A DNA stretch of 60,367 nt from Candidatus Rokuibacteriota bacterium (lineage in GTDB: Bacteria > Methylomirabilota > Methylomirabilia > Rokubacteriales > CSP1-6), in assembly GCA_003220475.1 (NCBI GenBank), contig QHSO01000026.1, positions 1 through 60,367 of the forward strand, in the 5' to 3' direction. Positions 52,722 through 60,367 of this stretch are shown in pieces. The translations under genes were made by a program, and so were the position numbers. The notes below the pieces were generated by a model, which saw only the letters and a program-made list of their open reading frames with translations, was not told where the DNA came from and ran no database searches. Each line of letters begins with the position of its first letter. The stretch's first letter is position 1.

Positions 52722-53929
52722 CGCTGGACGCGCAGACTCGCGGCGACTTTCCGATCCTCGAGCGCACCGTCAACGGTCGTCCGCTCGTCTACCTCGACTC
52801 TGCCGCCTCGAGTCAAAAGCCGCGGACCGTCATCGAGGCGATGACGCGCTACTACGAGACCTCGCACGCCAACGTCCACCGCTCCATCCACACGCTCGGC
52901 GAAGAGGCCACCGAGCTCTACGAGCTCGCGCGCGACCGCGTGCAGCGCTTCATCGGCGCCGCCGCGCGTGAGGAAGTGGTCTTCACGCGCGGCACCACCG
53001 ACGCGATCTCGATCGTGGCCGAGGCCATTGGCCGCACGCTGAAGCCCGGCGACGAGATTCTCGTCACGGACATGGAGCACCATTCGAACCTCGTGCCCTG
53101 GCAGGTGGCGGCACGGGATCGGGGCGTGCGGATCCGCTCGGTGCCCCTGATCGGCGAGGGCACGCTGGACCTTGCGGCCGCCGAGCGCCTGCTCAACGAG
53201 CGCACACGCCTCTTCGCATTCGCGCACGTCTCCAACGTCCTGGGCACCATCAACCCCGTGGCCGACCTCGTGGCGCGCGCCCGCCGGGTGGGCGCGTTGA
53301 GCCTCGTCGACGGGGCTCAGGCTGTGCCTCATCTGCCGCTCGACATGTCCGTGCTGGAGTGTGACTTCTACGCGTTCTCAGCGCACAAGATGCTGGGCCC
53401 GACCGGGCTCGGCGTCCTGTACGGCCGCCGTCCTGTGCTGGAGGCGCTGGAGCCGGCGCGCGGGGGGAGCGAGATGATCAAGGAAGTCTGGGTGGACCGC
53501 GCGACGTGGAACGATTTGCCCTGGCGCCTCGAGCCCGGCACACCGCCGATCGCCGAGACCGTCGGGCTCACCGCGGCGATCGAGTATCTCGAGAAGCTCG
53601 GCATGGAGCGCGTGCGCGAGCACGAGCAGGCGCTCGCCACGCAAGCGGTCGAGGTGCTGAGCGCGATCCCCAGCGTGCGGGTCTACGGGCCGCGGCGCGA
53701 GCGTGCCGCCGTCGTCGCGTTCGCCGTCGACGGCTGGCATCCCCACGACGTCGCCGCCGCGCTCGACGCCGAGGGCATCGCCGTGCGCGCCGGCCATCAC
53801 TGCGCGCAGCCGCTGATGCGCTGGTGCGGCGTGGTCGGCACGAGTCGCGCGAGCTTCTCCGTCTACAACTCGTCCGAGGAGGTCGCGCTGCTCGCGCACG
53901 CGGTGGCCTCGCTCGGCGGGGCGCCCTGA
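52718..53929 (+). CDS. sufS: cysteine desulfurase SufS
   Basis: A 403-aa class II (SufS/CsdA) cysteine desulfurase delivering sulfur for iron-sulfur clusters. It starts FPILERTVNGRPLVYLDSAA, has the conserved ILVTDMEHHSNLVPWQ, the PLP lysine in AFSAHKMLGPTGLGVLYG and the catalytic cysteine in RAGHHCAQPLM. The ATG overlaps the sufU-like stop (GGATGA), so the two are translated together, the usual SUF arrangement of Gram-positive type. Confidence 0.95.
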   Translation: MTLDAQTRGDFPILERTVNGRPLVYLDSAASSQKPRTVIEAMTRYYETSHANVHRSIHTLGEEATELYELARDRVQRFIGAAAREEVVFTRGTTDAISIVAEAIGRTLKPGDEILVTDMEHHSNLVPWQVAARDRGVRIRSVPLIGEGTLDLAAAERLLNERTRLFAFAHVSNVLGTINPVADLVARARRVGALSLVDGAQAVPHLPLDMSVLECDFYAFSAHKMLGPTGLGVLYGRRPVLEALEPARGGSEMIKEVWVDRATWNDLPWRLEPGTPPIAETVGLTAAIEYLEKLGMERVREHEQALATQAVEVLSAIPSVRVYGPRRERAAVVAFAVDGWHPHDVAAALDAEGIAVRAGHHCAQPLMRWCGVVGTSRASFSVYNSSEEVALLAHAVASLGGAP

Positions 53930-53933
53930 GCCG

Positions 53934-54893
53934 ATGAGCGAGCCGACGTCGCCGAAGAAGCCGCTACAGGTACCGCGCAACCCGTTCCAGTCGCCGCGGT
54001 TCGGCCAGATCGCAACCTTCATGCTGCTGCCGGCGGCGGACGTCGAGGGTCTGGACGTCGCGCTGCTCGGCGTGCCGTATGACGGCGGGACGTCATACCG
54101 CACGGGCGCGCGGTTCGGGCCGCGTGCCGTGCGCGAGCAGTCCTCGCTGATCCGCACGTGGAACCCGGTGCTGAAGGTGCATCCGTTCGAGCGGCTGCGC
54201 GTGGCCGACTGCGGTGACGTGGACGTGGTGCCGATCTCGATCGAGCGCACGTTCGAGGCCATCGAGCGGCGGATCGACGGCGTCGTGCAGGCCGGGGCCA
54301 TGCCCCTCTGCATCGGCGGCGATCACTCGATCTCGCTGCCGATTCTGCGCGCGTTGGCGCGCCGCCACGGTCCGCTCGGGGTCGTGCACTTCGACGCGCA
54401 TCCCGACACGTGGGACGAATATTTCGGCAGCAAGTTCTTCCACGGCACGCCGTTTCGCCGCGCCATCGAGGAAGGCGCGGTGGATGGACGCCGCATGATC
54501 CAGGTGGGCATCCGCGGGCCGCTGTACGGGCCGGAGGACTTCGCGTTTCACGACGAGCGGGGGCTCGAGGTGTTGCGCATCGAAGCGGTGAAGGAGCACG
54601 GTACCGCGTGGGCGGCCGAGCGGCTGGCGCGACTGCGCGGCGGGCCGGTGTACTGCTCGTTCGATATCGATGCGGTCGATCCGGCCTATGCGCCGGCCAC
54701 CGGCACGCCGGAGGTCGGCGGGCTGACGTCGTTCGAGGCGCTCACGCTCGTGCGCGCACTGGCGGGTCACACGCTGGTCGGCGCCGACATCGTGGAAGTC
54801 TCGCCACCCTACGATGGTCCCGGCCAGATCACCGCGCTGCTCGCCGCGAACCTCATGTTCGAGCTCGTGAGCGTACTCGCGCTCGCGCGATGA
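53934..54893 (+). CDS. agmatinase/ureohydrolase family protein
   Basis: A 319-aa arginase-superfamily enzyme binding two Mn ions. Ligands are in [21 protein letters not shown] and [23 protein letters not shown]. The N-terminal [23 protein letters not shown] and length fit agmatinase (SpeB) or a guanidinobutyrase relative, releasing urea in polyamine synthesis or guanidino-compound breakdown. It starts 4 nt after sufS, and the nfeD start overlaps its stop. Confidence 0.92.
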   Translation: MSEPTSPKKPLQVPRNPFQSPRFGQIATFMLLPAADVEGLDVALLGVPYDGGTSYRTGARFGPRAVREQSSLIRTWNPVLKVHPFERLRVADCGDVDVVPISIERTFEAIERRIDGVVQAGAMPLCIGGDHSISLPILRALARRHGPLGVVHFDAHPDTWDEYFGSKFFHGTPFRRAIEEGAVDGRRMIQVGIRGPLYGPEDFAFHDERGLEVLRIEAVKEHGTAWAAERLARLRGGPVYCSFDIDAVDPAYAPATGTPEVGGLTSFEALTLVRALAGHTLVGADIVEVSPPYDGPGQITALLAANLMFELVSVLALAR

Positions 54894-56200
54894 GACGTCG
54901 CCCTCAGGGCCTTGTTGCGCTGACCCTTCTCGTTCTGCTCGCCGCGCCGGCGGCCGCGGCGCCGACACCGGCGCCGGTGGCTACTGTCGTCGTCGACGGC
55001 GTCATCAGTCCCGTGACGCTGCGCCTGGTCGAGAGCGCTCTCGCGCACGCAAAGGCCGGCGGTGCGCAGGCACTCGTGATCCAGCTCGACACGCCCGGCG
55101 GCCTCGAGCGCTCGATGCGCGCGATCTGCCAGCGACTGCTCAACGCCGAGATCCCGGTCATCGTCTGGGTGGGACCGACGGGCGCGCGCGCCGCCTCCGC
55201 CGGCGTCTTCATCACGATGGCCGCCCACGTGGCGGCCATGGCCCCGGCCACGAACATCGGCGCCGCGCATCCGGTCGCCGTCGGGGGCAGCATCGACAAG
55301 GAGAGCATGCGCAAGATCGAGAACGACGCGGCCGCGTTCATCCGCACGATCGCCGTCGAGCGTGGCCGCAATGCCGACTGGGGCGAGAAGGCCGTACGCC
55401 AGTCGGTGTCGGTGACCGAGCGCGAGGCCGTGCGCCTGAAGGTCGTGGACTTCGTCGCCGACTCCATTCCCGATCTTCTCTCGAAGCTGGACGGGCGCAC
55501 GGTGAAGACATCGCGCGGACCGGTGACGCTCGCCACGCGCCAGGCGGTCGCGAAACCCATCGAGATCGGCTTCCGCGATCGCGTGCTGGCGATCATCACC
55601 GATCCGAACGTCGCGTACGTCTTGATGATGCTCGGCACGCTCGGCCTCATCTTCGAGCTTTCCACGCCGGGCGCAATCCTGCCCGGCGTCATCGGTGGCA
55701 TCTCGCTGATCCTGGCGTTCTTCGCATTTCAGAGCCTGCCGATCAACTTCGCCGGCCTGCTGCTGATCCTGTTCGCGATCGTGCTCTTCATCGCCGAGGT
55801 CACGGTGACGAGCCACGGCGTGCTCGCCATCGGGGGCATCGTGTCCATGGCCCTGGGCTCGCTGATGCTCTACGATGCGCCGGAGGCCGGCTTTCGCGTG
55901 TCCTGGCGCGTGATGGCACCGACCGTCGCCCTCACCGCCGGCTTCTTCCTCTTCGCGCTCACGCTCGGCGTCCGCGCGTTTCGTCGCCGGCCGCTACTCG
56001 GGGTGAGCGGTCTCGTCGGGCAGAGCGGCGTCGCGCGCGGCGCGCTCGAGCCCGAGGGCCAGGTGAGCGTGCACGGCGAGATCTGGCGGGCCGTCGCCGA
56101 CCGGCCGCTGGCCGACGGGACGCGGGTCACGGTGGTCGATGTGCAGGGACTGACCCTGAAGGTAGTGGGCAGCGACACTGCGGGGGGAGGGACACGATGA
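54890..56200 (+). CDS. NfeD-family membrane serine protease (NfeD1b)
   Basis: A 436-aa protein: signal peptide ([17 protein letters not shown]), ClpP-like serine protease domain with [14 protein letters not shown], nucleophile in [15 protein letters not shown] and the lysine base in the [15 protein letters not shown] region, then four membrane helices (residues about 220-340) and a C-terminal OB-fold domain ([21 protein letters not shown]). Such proteases cleave the hydrophobic C-terminus of partner stomatin-type proteins. The stomatin/slipin gene follows with a 4-nt overlap, the standard pairing. Confidence 0.94.
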   Translation: MRRRPQGLVALTLLVLLAAPAAAAPTPAPVATVVVDGVISPVTLRLVESALAHAKAGGAQALVIQLDTPGGLERSMRAICQRLLNAEIPVIVWVGPTGARAASAGVFITMAAHVAAMAPATNIGAAHPVAVGGSIDKESMRKIENDAAAFIRTIAVERGRNADWGEKAVRQSVSVTEREAVRLKVVDFVADSIPDLLSKLDGRTVKTSRGPVTLATRQAVAKPIEIGFRDRVLAIITDPNVAYVLMMLGTLGLIFELSTPGAILPGVIGGISLILAFFAFQSLPINFAGLLLILFAIVLFIAEVTVTSHGVLAIGGIVSMALGSLMLYDAPEAGFRVSWRVMAPTVALTAGFFLFALTLGVRAFRRRPLLGVSGLVGQSGVARGALEPEGQVSVHGEIWRAVADRPLADGTRVTVVDVQGLTLKVVGSDTAGGGTR

Positions 56201-57000
56201 TCTCGATGGATTCGGCGCTCATCTTCGTGGTCGTGATCGCTGCGGTGATCTTCATCGGCTCCTACGCCAAGATCCTGCGCGAATACGAGCGCGGCGTCAT
56301 CTTCCGTCTCGGACGCAACGCCCGCGCGCTGCTCAATCCCGGCGGCACCGGCAACGGGCCGGGCCTCGTGCTGCTCGCGCCCTTCATCGACCGCATGGTG
56401 AAGGTCAGTATGCAGACGGTCGCTCTCGACGTGGCGCCGCAAGACGTGATCACGCGCGACAACGTCTCGCTCAAGGTCAGCGCGGTGATCTACTTCCGCG
56501 TCATCGATCCCGTGAAAGCCGTGATCGCCGTGCAGGACTATCTCTACGCGACGTCGCAGATCGCGCAGACCACGCTGCGCAGCGTGCTCGGCCAGGTCGA
56601 GCTCGACGATCTGCTGTCCGCGCGCGACAAGATCAACCAGCAGCTGCAGCGCATCATCGACGAGCACACCGAGCCCTGGGGCATCAAGGTCGCCAACGTC
56701 GAGGTCAAGCAGATCGATCTGCCGCAAGACATGCAGCGCGCCATGGCCAAGCAGGCGGAGGCCGAGCGTGAACGGCGCGCCAAGGTCATCAACGCCGAGG
56801 GCGAGTTCCAGGCGTCCGCGAAGCTGGGCGAGGCGGCGGAGGTCCTCACGCGCTTTCCGGTGGCGGTGCAGCTGCGCTATCTGCAGACGATGCGCGAGAT
56901 CGCGTCCGAGCGGAACACGACGACGTTCTTTCCGCTGCCGATGGATCTTCTCGGACTCTTTCAGACGATCCGCGGCAAGGACGGCGGCGAGACGAAATGA
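56197..57000 (+). CDS. slipin/stomatin-like SPFH protein
   Basis: A 267-aa prohibitin-homology protein with one N-terminal membrane helix ([18 protein letters not shown]) and the SPFH domain ([58 protein letters not shown]) and a C-terminal coiled coil. It forms ring-shaped membrane assemblies and is the NfeD partner and substrate. GGGGGGAGGG upstream fixes the ATG at 56197. Confidence 0.94.
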   Translation: MISMDSALIFVVVIAAVIFIGSYAKILREYERGVIFRLGRNARALLNPGGTGNGPGLVLLAPFIDRMVKVSMQTVALDVAPQDVITRDNVSLKVSAVIYFRVIDPVKAVIAVQDYLYATSQIAQTTLRSVLGQVELDDLLSARDKINQQLQRIIDEHTEPWGIKVANVEVKQIDLPQDMQRAMAKQAEAERERRAKVINAEGEFQASAKLGEAAEVLTRFPVAVQLRYLQTMREIASERNTTTFFPLPMDLLGLFQTIRGKDGGETK

Positions 57001-57009
57001 CGCGCGGGG

Positions 57010-57038
57010 TTGGAGGCCTCGCGGATCGCGTGTAAGAT
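57010..57038 (+). promoter_or_regulatory. promoter of tRNA-Ala
   Basis: TTGGAG (57010-57015) and TAAGAT (57033-57038) are 17 nt apart, a good housekeeping promoter layout, and lie 17 nt before the mature tRNA 5' end. Confidence 0.55.
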
Positions 57039-57055
57039 ATCTGGGTTTTTGACGC

Positions 57056-57131
57056 GGGGGCGTAGCTCAGTTGGGAGAGCGCGGCGTTCGCAACGCCGAG
57101 GTCGAGGGTTCGACTCCCTTCGCCTCCACCA
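57056..57131 (+). tRNA. tRNA-Ala (anticodon CGC)
   Basis: A 76-nt cloverleaf with CCA encoded. Acceptor GGGGGCG pairs with CGCCTCC; D-arm GCTC-loop-GAGC; anticodon stem CGGCG/CGCCG with loop TTCGCAA (anticodon CGC, codon GCG); T-arm GAGGG-TTCGACT-CCCTT; discriminator A. A strong hairpin follows as terminator. Confidence 0.97.
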
Positions 57132-57147
57132 ATCCACCAGACGGAAC

Positions 57148-57173
57148 GAGGGCCGGGACCAACCCCGGCCCTC
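57148..57173 (+). terminator. tRNA-Ala terminator hairpin
   Basis: GAGGGCCGGG (57148-57157) pairs with CCCGGCCCTC (57164-57173) around ACCAAC, followed by TCGCTTT. Confidence 0.7.
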
Positions 57174-57202
57174 TCGCTTTGCGGGGACGGCGGGAGGCAG
57201 AC

Positions 57203-57724
57203 ATGAAGGTAGAAGACAAGCTCGCGAAGCTCGGGCTCGAGTTGCCGAGCCTCGAAGACCTGTATCGCAGCAATGTCTCGGGCGCGCATTACATCTCTCA
57301 CTTCCCCGTCCAGAACCTGCTCTATCTGTCGGGCACCACGCCGCGCAAGAACGGACAGACGTACCTGCCGGGCGTCGTCGGCAAGGACCTGACCTTGGAG
57401 CAGGGCCGTGAGGCGGCGCGGTATGCCGCGATCACGACGCTGGCGGCGGTGAAGTACGCGCTCGGTGATCTCGATCGCGTTCAGCAGATCGTGCACATGC
57501 TCGGCTTCGTGAACTCCGCGCCCGGCTTCAACGACCAGCCGCGCGTGATCAATGGCGCCGCGGATCTGCTGGTCGAGCTGTTCGGGGAGCGCGGAAAGCC
57601 GACGCGCGCGGCTATCGGCTGTCAGGGCCTCGGCGGGGGTGCCTCCGTCGAGATCATCGTGACCTTGCTGTTCTCCGGCAGCGATGTGCGACCGCCACTG
57701 GCGCGCGACCACTTCGTGAAGTAA
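57203..57724 (+). CDS. RidA/YjgF-family protein
   Basis: A 173-aa member of the Rid family (enamine/imine deaminase or related). N-terminal extension with ELPSLEDLYRSNVSGAHYIS, then the barrel strands NLLYLSGTTPRKNGQTYLPG, VQQIVHMLGFVNSAPGFNDQ and GKPTRAAIGCQGLGGGASVEI. The catalytic arginine of the RidA group would be in KPTRAAIG, consistent with imine hydrolysis, but the protein is longer than the usual 130 aa. GGGAGGCAG precedes the ATG. Confidence 0.9.
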   Translation: MKVEDKLAKLGLELPSLEDLYRSNVSGAHYISHFPVQNLLYLSGTTPRKNGQTYLPGVVGKDLTLEQGREAARYAAITTLAAVKYALGDLDRVQQIVHMLGFVNSAPGFNDQPRVINGAADLLVELFGERGKPTRAAIGCQGLGGGASVEIIVTLLFSGSDVRPPLARDHFVK

Positions 57725-57726
57725 CC

Positions 57727-58116
57727 GTGCGTCGCGCGCTTGCCGGCGTCGCTGCCGTGCTGCTCCTCGCGGGGTGTCACGCGGCGACGCGCGGGGTCAC
57801 GTTCGTCGCGAGCGTGCCGTGTCTGCCGCCCGGCGTCAGCGGTGATTTCTTCGGCTGGCCCGTCGTCGCGTTCGAGCCGATCGTGCTCCACCAGGAAGAA
57901 GGCGACGATGTCGAGGCGCGCGTGGTCCGCTATCAGCGCGCCCACGAGGCCGTGACCGTCGTGTGGGTGGGGGCGGATCTCGTCGTCGTCGATCCGAGTC
58001 CCGATACTGCGGAGCCCGACTGGGTCGACGGCTCGCTCGTGATCGACGACGAGCTCAGGTTGCGCGCGCGGGCCGAGGCGCCATGTCAGTGGCGGCGCCA
58101 TCGCGCGCCGGCCTGA
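57727..58116 (+). CDS. putative small lipoprotein
   Basis: A 129-aa protein starting with GTG, 2 nt after ridA. The N-terminus MRRALAGVAAVLLLAGC is a lipoprotein signal with the cysteine at residue 17. The mature part has no recognised domain: acidic (EEGDDVEARVV) with WVGADLVVVDPSPDTAEPDW. Function unknown. Confidence 0.65.
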   Translation: MRRALAGVAAVLLLAGCHAATRGVTFVASVPCLPPGVSGDFFGWPVVAFEPIVLHQEEGDDVEARVVRYQRAHEAVTVVWVGADLVVVDPSPDTAEPDWVDGSLVIDDELRLRARAEAPCQWRRHRAPA

Positions 58117-58134
58117 CGAGACGCCGCGTCGTGC

Positions 58135-58248
58135 TCAGGACTTCGTGGCGGGACGCGTGGGGCAGGACTTGTGATACCACGTGACGCCGAGCTTCACGTG
58201 GTTGCCATTCTTACGGATGCGCAGCTTGCACTTCGGACACGTACCCAT
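58135..58248 (-). CDS. 37-aa zinc-ribbon-like microprotein
   Basis: ATG at 58248 with AAGGAG about 8 nt upstream starts a 37-codon reading frame: MGTCPKCKLRIRKNG, then VTWYHKSCPTRPATKS. C-P-K-C at residues 4-7 and H-x2-C near 28-31 form a plausible zinc knuckle. TATAAT on the minus strand at about 58290 would serve as its -10 and overlaps the divergent promoter of the HIT gene. The family is not one I can name. A role in nucleic-acid binding is speculative. Confidence 0.65.
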   Translation of the reverse strand: MGTCPKCKLRIRKNGNHVKLGVTWYHKSCPTRPATKS

Positions 58249-58317
58249 GCTCGTGCTCCTTATCGTCGAAGCGATTCGGTGAACGCCGTATTATAGCAGC
58301 AGCGTTCGGGAGGCTTC

Positions 58318-58659
58318 GTGACCGACTGCGTGTTCTGTCGCATCGTCGCCCGCCAGACCGCCGCCGACATCGAGTACGAGGACGATCACGTGCTGGCGTT
58401 CAAGGACATCTACCCGAAGGCCCCCGTGCACATCCTGATCGTGCCCAAGCGCCACATCGCCTCGATCGCGCAACTCAGCGATGGCGATGCCGACCTCATC
58501 GGCCGCTGCGTTCTCGCGGCGCGGCGGCTCGGGGAGACGAAGGGGTTCGCGGAGAAAGGGTACCGGATCAGCGTGAACACCGGACCCGAGGGCGGCCAGG
58601 TCGTGTACCACGTCCACTTCCACTTCACGGCCGGACGCCAGCGCGGCGCCGGTGCCTAG
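58318..58659 (+). CDS. HIT-family (HINT-like) nucleotide hydrolase
   Basis: A 113-aa histidine-triad protein of the HinT branch, hydrolysing purine-nucleoside phosphoramidates. It opens CVFCRIVARQTAADIEYEDD (C-x2-C), has HILIVPKRHIASI and the triad HVHFH near the C-terminus. GTG start with GGGAGG seven nt upstream. Its stop TAG shares CTAG with the stop of the convergent protease-rhodanese gene. Confidence 0.95.
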   Translation: MTDCVFCRIVARQTAADIEYEDDHVLAFKDIYPKAPVHILIVPKRHIASIAQLSDGDADLIGRCVLAARRLGETKGFAEKGYRISVNTGPEGGQVVYHVHFHFTAGRQRGAGA

Positions 58660-60113
58660 GCCTTCGCTTCCAGCGGGAGTCCTGCGTTGGCCCACGATCC
58701 GAGACCGCCCTTAAGGATGCGCACGTCTCGAAATCCGAGCTGTCGTAAGCGCAGCGCCACACGGGCGCTCGTCATCTCGTCGGGTCACGTGCAGTAGGCG
58801 ACGACGGTCCGTGACGGATCGGCGGGCACGGTCGCCGCGCCGTCCGCGAGCGAGTCGAGGGGCAGGTGCAGTGAACGCGGGATCCGCACGGGACTGCGCG
58901 CATAGGCATCGGAGGCGCGGACATCGAGGATGATCGGTGGGTCGGGCCCGTCGACGAGCCGCATGACCTCGGCGGGTGGGATGCGAAATCGGTTGCGCTG
59001 GCGGCGTCGCATGAGGAGCACCGCCCAGCCGGTCGCGCTCACAGCGAGCATTCCGATCGCGACCCAGGTCCACGGCAGCAGGGGCTCGCGCTTGAGACGC
59101 TCGTCGTTCTCCATCGTCACTCGCCGCACGTCCGGCAGCTCGGGTAGCAGTCGGTTCGCCTCTGCCAGCTCCGCCCGGGCACGGCGGTGGTTGCCGGCGA
59201 AGTAATCTCGGAGCCCCGCGTACCACGCCGCGTTGAATCGACTCGGCTCGTCACGCCGAACCGACGTGCCCTCGAGGAACTTCACGACCGCCGCCGCTGG
59301 AATGACGAAGTTGAAGCCCTGCACGATATCGGCTTGCGCGTCCGATGAGAGCGTGACGAACGTCAGCACGCCGACGACCTCGCCGGCGTCGTTCACGGCG
59401 GGTCCGCCGCTGTTGCCCCAGGCCGCGGCGGCGTCGGTCTGGATTACCGGCTGGTTGGCGCGATCCTGTTTGAAGCCCGAGATCGCGCCGCTCGTGATGG
59501 AGGCCTCCATCTTGGCCGACGAGTTCAAGAGCTCGTGGCTCAACACCACGCCGGGAAACCCGATGATGTGCATGCGATCGCCGATCCGCGTCTTTGCGGA
59601 ATCCGCGAGCGCCAGCGTCGGCATGTCGGCCGCCTCGAGCTTGAGCAACGCGAGATCCTGGCCGGACATCGCTTCACCGGCAACGGGCGGGCTGTACTTG
59701 ACGACGCTCGCAGGCAGCCGCACGCCGTTGGCGATCAGCACGGAGATCGACGGCTCGAGCCTGGCGCGGCCCGTGCCGCTGCGATCACCGCAGACCTGTT
59801 TGATCGCCTTCTGCGTTTGCTCCCGAACCAGCCATTCGGGTGGACGATATGCCGGCGAGACGACGTGGCCGTTGGTGATGAGCCAGCCCGAGGACGCGAT
59901 GAACCAGCCGGTGCCCGTTTCGCGGAAGGGCGCGGGCGTCACCGTCGTCTCTGCACCCGCGCCGCAGCGCACCGCGACGTCGCCCGCGACCTCCGAGATC
60001 ACCAGAGCCACGGCGGGTTTCGCGCGGAGCAACGCCTCCTGAAGCGATGGCGACTGAGCCGACGCGAGCGCGGGAGCGAGTACCAACAGCAGCGCACCAA
60101 CGACACTGCGCAC
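58656..60113 (-). CDS. trypsin-like protease with transmembrane helix and C-terminal rhodanese carrying selenocysteine (UGA at codon 443)
   Basis: Read through one UGA, this gives a 485-aa protein. Order: signal peptide (SVVGALLLVLAPALASA) after a GTG at 60113; S1C trypsin domain with ITNGHVVSP (His), SGQDLALLKLE (Asp) and AAWGNSGGPAVN (Ser), all intact; a membrane helix (PWTWVAIGMLAVSATGWAVLL); and a rhodanese domain (IILDVRASDAYARSPVRI). The active-site strand is RTVVAYCT-U-PDEMTSARVAL, the UGA (58787-58785) standing for the second cysteine of Y-C-x-C-P-[DH]-E. The frame then completes the domain (RQLGFRDVRILKGGLGSWAN) to a stop at 58656. A SECIS-like hairpin follows the UGA. Trypsin lies outside; the rhodanese follows the helix, so by the signal-peptide topology it would face the cytoplasm. 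Confidence 0.82.
58753..58769 (-). promoter_or_regulatory. putative bacterial SECIS hairpin of the protease-rhodanese gene
   Basis: AGCGCC (58769-58764) pairs with GGCGCT (58758-58753), loop CGTGT containing GU. The stem starts 15 nt after the UGA at 58787-58785. Confidence 0.55.
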
Positions 60114-60138
60114 GAGCGCGATTGTAACGGAAAACGAA

Positions 60139-60168
60139 AGGCTCCAGGAGGTTGCCCTCCTGGAGCCT
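60139..60168 (-). terminator. Rho-independent terminator of the gene at the window end
   Basis: A perfect 13-bp stem (60139-60151 with 60156-60168), loop TTGC on the plus strand, followed on the minus strand by TTTCGTTTT. It terminates the gene at 60194-60367 and insulates the protease-rhodanese gene, whose start lies just beyond it. Confidence 0.85.
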
Positions 60169-60193
60169 CGCGACCTCAACGTTGGCGAGCGAG

Positions 60194-60367
60194 TTACTTC
60201 ATCACCGCCAGAGCCGCCTCGGCCTTGGCCTTCGCCGTCGCCATATCACCCTTCGCGCAAGCGGCCTCGGCTTCCTTCACGAGGTTGAAGGCCTTGCTGC
60301 TTGTCGCCTTCGACCCGGCGAGCGAGCGGGGCGCCTGCACATCCTGACCACGCGGGGCCTGCACATC
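60194..60367 (-). CDS. C-terminal part of an alanine/lysine-rich protein (runs off the window)
   Basis: The last 57 codons of a gene entering from the right edge. The visible part has two copies of DVQAPR (first followed by GQ, second by S), then FNLVKEAEAACAKGDMATA and KAKAEAALAVMK before the TAA. This predicts a short helical, possibly periplasmic tail of the kind seen in small exported proteins; the start is not in the window, so no function can be given. Confidence 0.55.
   Translation of the reverse strand, partial: DVQAPRGQDVQAPRSLAGSKATSSKAFNLVKEAEAACAKGDMATAKAKAEAALAVMK

Overview
The window is GC-rich bacterial DNA with densely packed genes and many GTG/TTG starts and 1-4 nt stop/start overlaps. 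The gene mix (form II-type molybdenum hydroxylase cluster, XdhC, larEBC, many SDR enzymes, family-B DNA polymerase, TldD/PmbA pair) recalls large-genome soil lineages such as Candidatus Rokubacteria/Methylomirabilota. That placement is inference; no rRNA gene or marker set is present to prove it.

Layout. 1-12.3 kb: cell-envelope lipid recycling (uppP), an enoyl reductase-like SDR, CinA, envelope glycosyltransferases and a methyltransferase, NTF2-like, Rieske and thioredoxin proteins, an ABC-2 exporter, an RraA-like enzyme, two exported proteins, a trans-editing AlaX and a NIPSNAP protein. 12.3-17.1 kb (minus): moeA, tldD-like, a UGA-containing rhodanese, a pmbA-like gene and a collapsed transketolase. 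17.1-29.3 kb: RDD and DUF309 proteins, SDRs, an RRM protein, PolB with a UGA-containing DsbA-like gene, a dienelactone-hydrolase-like lipoprotein, a catalytically dead HtrA homologue, YihY, a chimeric SDR, a metallopeptidase and PhoD. 29.4-36.1 kb: HbpS-like protein, PTPS-related membrane protein, then thrC-like/moaD-like/NIL/aminotransferase/glycerate kinase. 36.2-43.6 kb: rlmN, mtaB-like, MTA phosphorylase, a PfkB kinase and the larE-larB-larC operon for the nickel-pincer nucleotide. 43.7-52.7 kb: molybdenum hydroxylase small, large and FAD subunits with MocA, MoxR ATPase, VWA protein, XdhC and a molybdopterin-binding protein. 52.4-60.4 kb: sufU/sufS, agmatinase-family enzyme, NfeD/slipin, tRNA-Ala(CGC), RidA, HIT, and a protease-rhodanese fusion.

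Main biological signal. Three genes on the minus strand each continue past an in-frame UGA that sits on a redox/catalytic cysteine: a rhodanese (Y-U-T-C-P), a DsbA/FrnE-like protein (U-P-W-C) and a trypsin-like protease with a C-terminal rhodanese (C-T-U-P). Each UGA is followed at bacterial-SECIS distance by a GC-rich hairpin with GU in the apical loop. Together they argue that the organism decodes UGA as selenocysteine and uses it in sulfur/thiol chemistry. A second recurrent signal is a TAnnnT box 6-8 nt before start codons that lack a Shine-Dalgarno site, suggesting frequent leaderless transcripts. A sigma-54 promoter lies just upstream of a tiny PEP-CTERM-like protein.

Sequence quality. 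Seven otherwise conserved genes are broken in ways that look like missing internal blocks (pmbA-like, transketolase, thrC-like, mtaB-like, VWA gene, sufU start, SDR). One of them contains a 423-nt inverted copy of the neighbouring yihY gene. This pattern fits assembly or amplification artefacts (inverted chimeras and collapsed gaps) better than biological decay, and those calls should be read with that in mind.
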